Assembly: GCF_003025615.1 (NCBI RefSeq)
Contig: NZ_PYMJ01000003.1
Span: forward strand, 221,401 to 285,400
Source: Photobacterium frigidiphilum
GTDB taxonomy: Bacteria > Pseudomonadota > Gammaproteobacteria > Enterobacterales > Vibrionaceae
Reading direction: 5' to 3'
DNA: 64,000 bases
How positions within the stretch are numbered: position 1 is the first letter of the stretch; every line of letters starts with the position of its first letter. Positions 53,807-61,692 of this stretch are shown in pieces. The notes under the pieces are model-generated. The model did no database searches, was not told the DNA's origin, and worked only from the letters and a program-made list of their open reading frames with translations. Made by a program: the position numbers and the translations under genes.

Positions 53807-55444
53807 ATGAAAATGACCCCAAGATGGTGGCATGATGCTGTTGTTTACCAGGTTTATCCACGCAGTTTTTGCGATTCAAATAACGATGGCATGGGTGATC
53901 TGCAAGGCATCATCAGCAAGCTTGATTACATCAAAAAATTAGGTGTTAATGTTGTTTGGTTGTCACCTGTTTATCGTTCACCAATGGATGATAATGGTTA
54001 CGATATTTCTGACTATCAAGATATCGCCGCAGAGTTCGGTTCGATGGAAGATATGCAGCAATTACTTGCTGAGGCCAAACAGCGCGGTATTCGCATCATT
54101 ATGGATTTAGTTGTTAACCATACATCTGATGAGCACCCATGGTTTATCGAATCACGTAAATCGAAAGATAACCCATATCGCGATTACTATATTTGGCGTC
54201 AGCCTAATGAAGATGGTTCAGTGCCTGATGATCAAGGATCTGTCTTTGGCGGTGGTGCTTGGGAATTTGATGACACCACGGGTGAATATTACTACCACAT
54301 CTTCTCTAAGAGACAACCAGACTTGAACTGGGAGAACCCCAAAGTTCAAGAAGAAGTGCATAAGATGATGAACTGGTGGATCGATCAGGGTATTGGTGGT
54401 TTCCGTCTTGACGTTATTGATCTTATTGGTAAAGAAATCGATAAAAAAATCACGGGTAATGGGCCTCGTCTTCACCCGTTGCTGCAGGAAATGAACAAAG
54501 CAACGTTCGGTGATAAAGATCTGCTTACCGTAGGGGAAACGTGGGACGCGACCCCTGAAACGGCCAAGTTGTACAGTAATCCTGCACGTAATGAGTTTTC
54601 AATGGTTTTCCAGTTTGAGCATATTTCTTTGACTTGGAAGCATGGTGACAAATGGAATCCGATTGCGCTTGATCTACCTAAATTCAAGCATGCGTTAACT
54701 AAGTGGCAGATTGAGCTAGCTGATGAGGGGTGGAACTCACTGTTCTGGAACAATCATGACCTTCCTCGTGCAGTATCAAAGTTTGGCGATGACGGCCAGT
54801 ATCGAGTTGAATCCGCGAAAATGCTCGCCACAACATTGCACATGATGAAAGGTACGCCGTATGTCTATCAAGGCGAAGAGATCGGCATGACGAATGTTGC
54901 GTTTGACAGCATTGATGACTACCGTGATATCGAAACCTTGAATTTTTACAAAGAACGTACAGAAAATGGTGTTGCGCCTGAAACCATGTTGGCAGCGGTG
55001 CATGAAAATAGCCGTGATAATGGCCGTACACCAATGCAGTGGAACAACAGTAAAAATGCGGGTTTTTCAGAGCAGCAACCGTGGTTACAGGTTAATCCTA
55101 ACTATCCAGAAATCAACGTAGATGCAGCGCTAGAAGATCAGAACTCGATCTTCTACCACTATCAAAAATTGATTCAACTGCGTAAGTCATTACCAGTGAT
55201 TGTACATGGTGCTTTTGAACCAGTATTTGAAGATCATGAACAGGTATTCGGTTACCTTCGTTCTGATTCCCAACATCGTTTGTTTGTGCTTAATAACTTT
55301 ACGGGCGAAGAAGTCACTGTTTCTATGCCAGAGCCGCTTCAAACTGAACATGCCGAATGCATTATTTGCAACTATGAATCACATCAGCAGTTAAGCTCAA
55401 CCTTAACCTTGAAGCCTTTTGAGGCTTTTGCTGTTTTGATTTAA
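53807..55444 (+). CDS. GH13 oligo-1,6-glucosidase/alpha-glucosidase
   Basis: Cytoplasmic exo-acting glucosidase of 545 residues. The start WWHDAVVYQVYPRSFCDSNNDGMGDLQGI is typical of GH13 subfamily 31 and relatives (oligo-1,6-glucosidase, dextran glucosidase, trehalose-6-phosphate hydrolase). Catalytic residues are Asp202 in GFRLDVID, Glu244 in TVGETW and Asp318 in NNHDLPR. The DV after the nucleophile favours alpha-1,6 substrates such as isomaltose or panose. The ATG at 53807 has AGGGAG 9 bases upstream; a TTG 6 bases earlier is too close to that site. It is probably controlled by the divergent LysR protein. Confidence 0.9.
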   Translation: MKMTPRWWHDAVVYQVYPRSFCDSNNDGMGDLQGIISKLDYIKKLGVNVVWLSPVYRSPMDDNGYDISDYQDIAAEFGSMEDMQQLLAEAKQRGIRIIMDLVVNHTSDEHPWFIESRKSKDNPYRDYYIWRQPNEDGSVPDDQGSVFGGGAWEFDDTTGEYYYHIFSKRQPDLNWENPKVQEEVHKMMNWWIDQGIGGFRLDVIDLIGKEIDKKITGNGPRLHPLLQEMNKATFGDKDLLTVGETWDATPETAKLYSNPARNEFSMVFQFEHISLTWKHGDKWNPIALDLPKFKHALTKWQIELADEGWNSLFWNNHDLPRAVSKFGDDGQYRVESAKMLATTLHMMKGTPYVYQGEEIGMTNVAFDSIDDYRDIETLNFYKERTENGVAPETMLAAVHENSRDNGRTPMQWNNSKNAGFSEQQPWLQVNPNYPEINVDAALEDQNSIFYHYQKLIQLRKSLPVIVHGAFEPVFEDHEQVFGYLRSDSQHRLFVLNNFTGEEVTVSMPEPLQTEHAECIICNYESHQQLSSTLTLKPFEAFAVLI

Positions 55445-55505
55445 TTGTAACGCGTTAAGTTACCTTGTTTGATTATAGGTAACGGTTAACTCTCTTCATT
55501 GTCTT

Positions 55506-55541
55506 GGCTCTGTTCAATTGTTTTTGAACAGAGCCTTTTTT
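55506..55541 (+). terminator. Strong terminator just before the glucan-phosphatase-like gene
   Basis: GGCTCTGTTCA (55506-55516) pairs with TGAACAGAGCC (55525-55535), followed by six T. It ends only 18 bases before the next start codon, so that gene must be transcribed by read-through or from a promoter in 55445-55505, where GTTACC/GGTAAC (55459-55483) form another inverted repeat. Confidence 0.85.
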
Positions 55542-55558
55542 ATTAGGAATAAGTCAAT

Positions 55559-56647
55559 ATGATGCATTATATATATGAAGGTACTGATGTGGTTTTTGAT
55601 ATTCCTCAGAAGGGAAAACACATCTACTTGATTGGTAGTTTTACGAATTGGCAAAAAAAAGAGGGATACAAATTCCTTGAAATAGATAATAAGCTCCTAC
55701 TGAAAATAAGTCGTCAGGCAGTGAATAAAATCGGAAATTCTGGATATATCGAATATTATTTCTGGGATGACGAAAAAAAACAGCCTTTGCCATATAACGA
55801 GAACCACCCAGCCGGATACTGTTTTAATAATCAATTCAATGGTAGCTATAATTATTTATTACTGCCTGAAAATATCACGACTGATGATTTAGAGACAATT
55901 ATCAATGATTGTGAGCAGTCATTTCGAATTAAAACGATGGCATGTGAATTTAAGTCTGATTGGGTGTTAGCTAATTTTAGAGAAGTAAACGGCGGAAATT
56001 TGGCGAAACAGACACTCTTTCGTTCTTACCATCCAGTTATTCCTTCAAGAGTTGGGCACCCCCAACTAAGAGAAATCGAAGCCCAACGTCAACAAATAGC
56101 CATGCGTTTACTTGAAATGAACAATATACGCACTGTCATCAATCTGTCAGAAACAGCGCAAGAACTTGATGAATACCTTCAGGCAGCCGAACCGAGTTAC
56201 TACAAAACACTGTGGCTCGGTGAGAGCGTGATAAGTGTGCCTGTTGCTTATGAAACTGTGTATTTCATGTCTGATCGGGATGAGAGTTTTAATCCCGATG
56301 AATTGGGATTCCAGACTGGTATCCAAGCCGTGATTCAGCAGATTGCTGATCATCAGCCTCCTTATCATGTTCACTGCCGATTAGGTTCTGACCGGACAGG
56401 CGTTATCATTGCTTTTTTGCAGTTATTCATGGGTGCAGACAAGGCACAGATAGCGGATAGTTATTTGAAAACCAATCAGATGGCAATCGGTGAATATCGT
56501 AGTATTCGTTTACTGGAACATGCGCTAGAGCAAGCCTTGGGGGAGGAGTGTTTTGATAATGGCCACTCGATAACGCGTGATTATCTATTGTCTTTAGGGT
56601 TAGCGAGTAATGTCATTGAGTTAGCGTATAAAAACTTGGCAGCATAA
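55559..56647 (+). CDS. Predicted glucan phosphatase: glycogen-binding-like domain fused to a CX5R phosphatase
   Basis: 362 residues, cytoplasmic. Residues 1-105 begin VVFDIPQKGKHIYLIGSFTNWQ, the pattern of the CBM48/AMPK glycogen-binding fold with the sugar-stacking Trp31, and end in NGSYNYLLLP. Residues 135-325 resemble a bacterial tyrosine-phosphatase-like domain: FRSYHPVIPS, IRTVINLSETAQE, a candidate acid Asp in FMSDRDESF (239/241), and the P-loop HCRLGSDRTG with Cys273 and Arg279. A sugar-binding domain before a dual-specificity-type phosphatase is the layout of human laforin; plant SEX4 has the reverse order. The gene lies between two glucan hydrolases. Removal of phosphate from glycogen is inferred, not shown. 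Confidence 0.8.
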   Translation: MMHYIYEGTDVVFDIPQKGKHIYLIGSFTNWQKKEGYKFLEIDNKLLLKISRQAVNKIGNSGYIEYYFWDDEKKQPLPYNENHPAGYCFNNQFNGSYNYLLLPENITTDDLETIINDCEQSFRIKTMACEFKSDWVLANFREVNGGNLAKQTLFRSYHPVIPSRVGHPQLREIEAQRQQIAMRLLEMNNIRTVINLSETAQELDEYLQAAEPSYYKTLWLGESVISVPVAYETVYFMSDRDESFNPDELGFQTGIQAVIQQIADHQPPYHVHCRLGSDRTGVIIAFLQLFMGADKAQIADSYLKTNQMAIGEYRSIRLLEHALEQALGEECFDNGHSITRDYLLSLGLASNVIELAYKNLAA

Positions 56648-56765
56648 ATAATGCCCGAGGCGACGACGTTACATAAAAGATAACCCCAGTATCGCTAGTG
56701 ATTCCTTATTAGAAAGCGTTTTTTTGCTCTACTGGGTTTATTCAATGAAATGTACAGATACGTTG

Positions 56766-58715
56766 CTACTCTCGAGAGAGTATTGTGATCGATTGGGTAC
56801 TTTGCATGTAGGTGGTTTGCGTTTGACGGTTACCAAGAACAGACTCTGAGGTATCACATATAATACGCCATTTACCGCCAGCGGGTAAACGGTATCGTGT
56901 TGGAATTGTTGAGCTATTTATTAGAAATAACAACTCTTTACCATTTTTATATAGACCAAGATAGAGAGCAAAGGCTTCAAGGTTTTGCCAATCATCAGTG
57001 TTCATTAGTTTACCATTCGAATGGTTCCAACGAATGCGGTGGTGTCCACGTTCACGACCACTGAATGCCCGAATAAAGGGACTCATCACTTCTTTTCTGG
57101 CTTTTACCATTCCTGCTAGCCAGTTTTTGAAGCTGATATTATCAGGTGATAATATCCAGTTGGCCCAGCTTATCTCATTATCTTGGCAGTAAGCATTGTT
57201 ATTGCCACCTTGAGTATGAGATAGGCTATCTACTGCAAGTAGATGAGGAATCCCAAAGCTAAATAGTAGCGTTGTCATAAGATTGCGTTTTTGACGTTCG
57301 CGCTTATACAGAACCGACAGGTTATCTGTTTTCCCTTCAACCCCGTGGTTAAATGAACGATTATCGCCATGCCCATCAAGGTTTCTTTCACCATTTGCTT
57401 CATTGTGCTTGTGGTTGTAAGACACAAGATCTTGCAGCGTAAAACCATCATGATAGGAAATGAAATTGACGGGTAATTTGTCTGGCCAACCTCCCGCACT
57501 GAAGAAATCGCGAGATCCCATTAGTCGAGTTGCGAATTCTTTGATATTGTTCTTATCGCCTAGCCAATGACTCTTTACGGTATCGCGAAATTTATCATTG
57601 CACTCGTTCCAGCCTCGCGGGAAATTACCAAGCTGATAGCCGTCAGGACCTACATCCCAAGGTTCAGCAATCAATTTTACCTTTTGTAAAATTGGATCTT
57701 GTTCAATGGCTTTAAAGAAGGCACTTTGGGAGTCAAAACGATGCCCGTTACGTCCTAGTGTTGCAGCCAAATCAAATCGGAAACCATCTATTTGGTAATG
57801 GGTTACCCAGTGTCGAAGAGTATCGATTACAAGGGTTAGGCTTGGCTGATAAGTAAGATCAACGGTATTACCACAGCCTGTGTAGTTGTGATGATTTTTA
57901 TTACTATCAAGAAGGTAATAATGTTTATCCAAGCACTTCAAATGAAATTTGGGCCCACCTTCACCGCCTTCGGCAGTGTGGTTGAACACGATATCCATGA
58001 TGACTTCAATACCTTCTTTGTGTAATTCCCTTACCATGGTCTTCATTTCTGTGACGGCATCACTCATCGCATAGCGCGGCTCTGGTGCCATAAAGCACAG
58101 GCTGTTATAGCCCCAGAAATTCACTTTATCCATCTTAAGCAAATGGGGTTCAGACATGCATGAAGTGACTGGGAGCAATTGTAGGCTGGTAATGCCTTGT
58201 TCTTTATAGAACTCGATTGCAGCAGGCTGGCAGAGACCAAGGTAAGTGCCTCGGTATTGCTCTTCAATATGATCTTGAAGCTGAGTAAAGCCTTTAACGT
58301 GCGTTTCACACAGGATGGTTTCTTCGTACGGTACCTGTGGAAAGGCGGTGTTTTGCCAATCAAATTGATGGTCAATAACAACAGATTTAGTGAATTTCCA
58401 GCTTTCTTCTGCCGTGAATGGCTCTACATAAAAAGGTATTTGATTGAGGGCCTGCGCATATGGGTCGAGAATTAATCGTTCATCGTGCTTGTCTTTAATT
58501 TGAAAGCCATAAACCTGTCCTGCTTTAATATTAGGAACGAAGGTATAGTGGATATCTAAGTGTTTATGGTCAAAGTCAATGATTGTTTTTTTATTTTCAA
58601 TGTCGAATAGAACTAATTTAATTTCTTGGTTATCAGCACTGTGAATTGAAAAATTACAACCTTGATCACATAATGTAGCCCCTAAAGGATAAGCTTGAGC
58701 TAATTTCGCAAACAT
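56766..58715 (-). CDS. glgX: Glycogen debranching enzyme GlgX
   Basis: 649-residue isoamylase-type GH13 enzyme that cleaves alpha-1,6 branches of phosphorylase-limit glycogen. An N-terminal CBM48-like domain (about 8-100) precedes the barrel, with Asp315 in GFRFDLAATLGR, Glu351 in LIAEPWDVGPDGYQLGNFP and Asp423 in SYHDGFTLQDLVSY. Its length and PRGWNECNDKFRDTVK segment match GlgX. It is transcribed alone on the minus strand, separate from glgCA, and converges on the phosphatase gene. Confidence 0.94.
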   Translation of the reverse strand: MFAKLAQAYPLGATLCDQGCNFSIHSADNQEIKLVLFDIENKKTIIDFDHKHLDIHYTFVPNIKAGQVYGFQIKDKHDERLILDPYAQALNQIPFYVEPFTAEESWKFTKSVVIDHQFDWQNTAFPQVPYEETILCETHVKGFTQLQDHIEEQYRGTYLGLCQPAAIEFYKEQGITSLQLLPVTSCMSEPHLLKMDKVNFWGYNSLCFMAPEPRYAMSDAVTEMKTMVRELHKEGIEVIMDIVFNHTAEGGEGGPKFHLKCLDKHYYLLDSNKNHHNYTGCGNTVDLTYQPSLTLVIDTLRHWVTHYQIDGFRFDLAATLGRNGHRFDSQSAFFKAIEQDPILQKVKLIAEPWDVGPDGYQLGNFPRGWNECNDKFRDTVKSHWLGDKNNIKEFATRLMGSRDFFSAGGWPDKLPVNFISYHDGFTLQDLVSYNHKHNEANGERNLDGHGDNRSFNHGVEGKTDNLSVLYKRERQKRNLMTTLLFSFGIPHLLAVDSLSHTQGGNNNAYCQDNEISWANWILSPDNISFKNWLAGMVKARKEVMSPFIRAFSGRERGHHRIRWNHSNGKLMNTDDWQNLEAFALYLGLYKNGKELLFLINSSTIPTRYRLPAGGKWRIICDTSESVLGNRQTQTTYMQSTQSITILSRE

Positions 58716-58723
58716 TGAGTCGT

Positions 58724-59065
58724 TCTCTTTACTTATTTACATATTTATACATGCTATTAAATAGTGAAAATCATCTCAGTCAAGAAATGTTTTTGAGAAA
58801 GATTAATTAAGTTACTGGCTGCTTCATTATTATTAAATACAAGTGACGAATGCTTTATTTTTATTTGATGTTTTTCTTACAAACATTAAGCTGATCTCTT
58901 TACTTATTTTTTATTTTTATAAGTGCTATTAAATAGTTATTGTTCGCTCAGTCAGTAAGATTTTTTTTGAGTTAAATTGAAAATTAATTAAGTAACTTAA
59001 CATTCGTTTTTTATTATAAATAAGTGACTGATGTCTTACTTTTCTTTTGCATTCCGTATTTTTAT
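58724..59065. repeat. Imperfect tandem duplication upstream of lamB
   Basis: Two copies share TCTCTTTACTTATTT (58724 and 58895), GCTATTAAATAGT, CTCAGTCA, TTTTTGAG, AATTAATTAAGT-AC and AAGTGAC-GATG, in the same order with an offset of 171-182 bases. The drift between copies indicates an old duplication of a promoter-proximal segment. Confidence 0.7.
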
Positions 59066-59127
59066 TACGGGTATACGCCTAACCTTCGTGAGGCACGTCA
59101 CGAAATACACTAACCTCCTAATTACTA

Positions 59128-59166
59128 CGCCCCTCTACTCCTCCCTCTCATCCTGTTATTAGGATG
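59128..59166. promoter_or_regulatory. MalT-like box cluster upstream of lamB
   Basis: Read on the minus strand, the stretch contains GGATGAGAGGGAGGAGTAG and GGGGCGTAG; on the plus strand it contains TAGGATGATG. These resemble the MalT consensus GGGGAKGAGG at seven to eight of ten positions. The placement 85-125 bases before lamB suits activation of a maltose gene by MalT. Confidence 0.5.
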
Positions 59167-59251
59167 ATGTGTATAGCTGAACGAAAGCTGAATATTAGTC
59201 CCGAAAGGTTGCTAGATAGCAACCGACATAAAAATTAAAAGGGACATTCCT

Positions 59252-60547
59252 ATGAAACACAAGTTAGTACCCGTAGCAGCGGCGATCTTTGCAGCATTAA
59301 CTTCTTACAACGTAGCAGCTGAATCTGGAACTGATGTTCTGACTGACGGTTGGGAAGTACACGGTTACGGTTCTATGAACTTCCGTATGGTTGAAGGGGA
59401 GTCGGTTGATACTGAATACGGCAAGCCTGACTACAAAACTGCTGGTACACATGGTAAAAGTACTAACCAAGTTGAGTTCGTAATTAAGAAGCACACTGAA
59501 CATCAAAATGGCGTATGGTCTGACTTCGTTGTTCGTTCAGAATACGGTAACGGTAACTCATATGCTTACTCTTCTTCAGGTAGTCAAAAAGATAACACGA
59601 CTGCTCAGTTTGAAGTTAAAGAGTCATATGTAGAGATGGGTGGCATTTCATATCTTGGCGAAGACACATCTATCTGGGCTGGTCAACGCTACCTGAACCG
59701 TTCAGCAGGTATTCTTTCTGGTGAGTTCTGGAAACAGTCTTCAGGCGTTGGTGCTGGTGTTCAGACTAAGCTTGCTGGTAACACTGCTGGTCTTGCTGTT
59801 GTAACTGCTGATGCTGACGGCACAATCGAGCAAAAAGATGATGATGGCAACTTTGTTGAACGAAAGACATTAACATCTGTAGATTTCTACTACTATGGTG
59901 TTAAAGCACTTGGTGGTAGCTTTGATTTCGACTTGAAGCTAATGTCTCAGGCGAACCAGGATTCAGACTCTGACAGTGGCTTAGGTGCTTCGATCACTTA
60001 TAACCGCGATTACTACGGTCTAGACGGTTGGACGCAAACTGCGATTGCTTATGGTGAAGGTGTTGCACAAAACCGTGGCGTAAACTTTGGTGGCTGGTCT
60101 GGCGGTGATGATAATGCAGAATCTATTTTCTTGACATCATACGGTGTGCTAAATATTAGTGATAACTGGCAAATGGGTTCTGAATTGACTTATTTTGCAG
60201 CATTAGATGAGTTATTTACTGCAAAGGATTTGAAGCGTTATATCGTAGCTGTTCGTCCTACTTACAAAGTGAACGACAATCTACGCCTTGAAATGACTGC
60301 ATCTTATGGTCATGAAGAAGGTGCAGAAGGTTACTGGGGTCGTTCAGGCGATGCAGTTGAAAGTGACATCATTAACCTAGAGCTTGCATCTGTATTCACT
60401 GTTAATGCTGACTACTTTGGCCGTCCACAAATCAAACCTTATGTAAGCTACATCAAAGCGGACGATGAAGCGAGCGCAGGTATTATCGGTATCAAAAACG
60501 GCGATGACGAAGTTGTTGTTGGTGTTCACACTGAAATCTGGTTCTAA
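59252..60547 (+). CDS. lamB: Maltoporin LamB
   Basis: Outer-membrane trimeric channel for maltose and maltodextrins. It has 431 residues with a signal peptide (LVPVAAAIFAALTSYNVAA), then the family start WEVHGYGSMNFRM, an 18-strand beta-barrel pattern with DTSIWAGQRYLNRS and RPTYKVNDNLRLEMTASYG, and the C-terminal Trp-Phe (TEIWF) typical of outer-membrane porins. AAAGGGAC lies 8-10 bases before the ATG. malM follows after a terminator-like hairpin, as in enterobacteria. Confidence 0.95.
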   Translation: MKHKLVPVAAAIFAALTSYNVAAESGTDVLTDGWEVHGYGSMNFRMVEGESVDTEYGKPDYKTAGTHGKSTNQVEFVIKKHTEHQNGVWSDFVVRSEYGNGNSYAYSSSGSQKDNTTAQFEVKESYVEMGGISYLGEDTSIWAGQRYLNRSAGILSGEFWKQSSGVGAGVQTKLAGNTAGLAVVTADADGTIEQKDDDGNFVERKTLTSVDFYYYGVKALGGSFDFDLKLMSQANQDSDSDSGLGASITYNRDYYGLDGWTQTAIAYGEGVAQNRGVNFGGWSGGDDNAESIFLTSYGVLNISDNWQMGSELTYFAALDELFTAKDLKRYIVAVRPTYKVNDNLRLEMTASYGHEEGAEGYWGRSGDAVESDIINLELASVFTVNADYFGRPQIKPYVSYIKADDEASAGIIGIKNGDDEVVVGVHTEIWF

Positions 60548-60560
60548 ACCGATTAGTGTC

Positions 60561-60585
60561 AAAGGCAGCCTTCGGGCTGCCTTTT
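60561..60585 (+). terminator. Terminator-like hairpin after lamB
   Basis: AAAGGCAGCC (60561-60570) pairs with GGCTGCCTTTTT (60574-60585). It may reduce rather than abolish transcription into malM. Confidence 0.85.
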
Positions 60586-60678
60586 TGAGTATATATCTAT
60601 TAGATTCTGCTGTAGATTTAATGAGATACGAATAGCTATATACCCATAATAATCTAATAAGGGTACGGGAGTTCAAAG

Positions 60679-61557
60679 ATGAAATTGATAAAAACAACAT
60701 TAGCTGCACTACTTGCAGCAAGCCTGTTGGGCTGCGCGGCTTCCCCGACAACAGAGATGGTCAAAGACGTTTCAATAACTGCGGCGACTTGTTGTAATTC
60801 ATACAGTGAATTTTCCTGGATTCCGATGACGGACGATAGTGTCGACTTTGCTATTGATGAATATTCTCAGGTAGGTGATTTTCCTGAAGGTAAAAGTTAC
60901 TTTGTAGGCTTCGTCATCCCCCAGAATGTGGAACGTATGAGTGTTGACCTGAAGAGTTGGATGAAGACAGCTGGAGTGTTTGCACCAAAAGTTCTTCTGT
61001 TGGATCCGCAGTTTCAGCCAGTGAAGATGATTGGATTGGATGAATTTGAGGCTAAGCCATCAAATATATTTAGCCTATCCAGTTATCAGCATCGTTTTGT
61101 AATGGAGCAGAGTAAGACGCCGTACATGGTGGTTTATTCACCGCAGGAATACCGTGAAGGGAGTATTCAGATCCCGCACCCTGAACGTCTTCGAGCTGAA
61201 GAACTAGGCCTTGCAAGACCAATGGTTACCGATCCTGTTATTCAGCATCAGAAGTTTGGCTCGTTAGAGATTGATCTAAAGCCACTTAACTTGCGTTCAT
61301 ACCGTGCGAATGAAGTGACGGCTGCTACGGCTGTTGTTGCGACTGCACCCGTTGCTGCTGCGGTATCAACAGCGACCCCTGCTGTCAAAACCAGCAACAT
61401 AACCATGTTGCCAGAAACAGAGGCATTCTATAACGGCCAAATTAAAGCGGCTGTTGAGAAGAATGAGATGCACAAAGCCCTTCAATTAGTCGAAGAGGCC
61501 AAACGAGCTGGATCAAGCTCAGCTGAAACTACTTTTGTTGAACTAATCAAAAAGTAA
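60679..61557 (+). CDS. malM: MalM, maltose-operon periplasmic lipoprotein
   Basis: 292 residues with a lipoprotein signal (LAALLAASLLGC, Cys19), so probably membrane-anchored, facing the periplasm. The body follows MalM: CCNSYSEFSWIPM, VDFAIDEYSQVGDFPEGKSYFVGFVIP and PYMVVYSPQEYREG. An Ala/Thr/Val-rich linker near residues 210-235 separates a C-terminal helical tail. Its role in maltose use is not well defined in the family. It lies 131 bases after lamB. Confidence 0.9.
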   Translation: MKLIKTTLAALLAASLLGCAASPTTEMVKDVSITAATCCNSYSEFSWIPMTDDSVDFAIDEYSQVGDFPEGKSYFVGFVIPQNVERMSVDLKSWMKTAGVFAPKVLLLDPQFQPVKMIGLDEFEAKPSNIFSLSSYQHRFVMEQSKTPYMVVYSPQEYREGSIQIPHPERLRAEELGLARPMVTDPVIQHQKFGSLEIDLKPLNLRSYRANEVTAATAVVATAPVAAAVSTATPAVKTSNITMLPETEAFYNGQIKAAVEKNEMHKALQLVEEAKRAGSSSAETTFVELIKK

Positions 61558-61576
61558 ACCTAAACATTCAAATTCA

Positions 61577-61610
61577 TCAAGGTGCAGAAATGCCGAATCC
61601 TGCACCTTGA
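61577..61610 (+). terminator. Hairpin after malM
   Basis: TCAAGGTGCAG (61577-61587) pairs with CTGCACCTTGA (61600-61610). No T tract follows, so termination may be partial. Confidence 0.55.
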
Positions 61611-61692
61611 TGTAGTTTGGAATACGAACTGGTATTCATCAGTGCGTTCTTTTCGCCTTCTTTTCCGTTTTAAGCCTTTTGAGTTTTAATTC

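Larger units (their letters stand above)
58716..59251. other. Divergent glgX-lamB regulatory region
   Basis: 536 bases without a gene. The left two thirds consist of two imperfect copies of a block of about 175 bases. The right part holds MalT-like motifs and a hairpin with arms GGTTGC and GCAACC (59207-59224) in the lamB leader. It should contain the glgX and lamB promoters. Confidence 0.6.
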
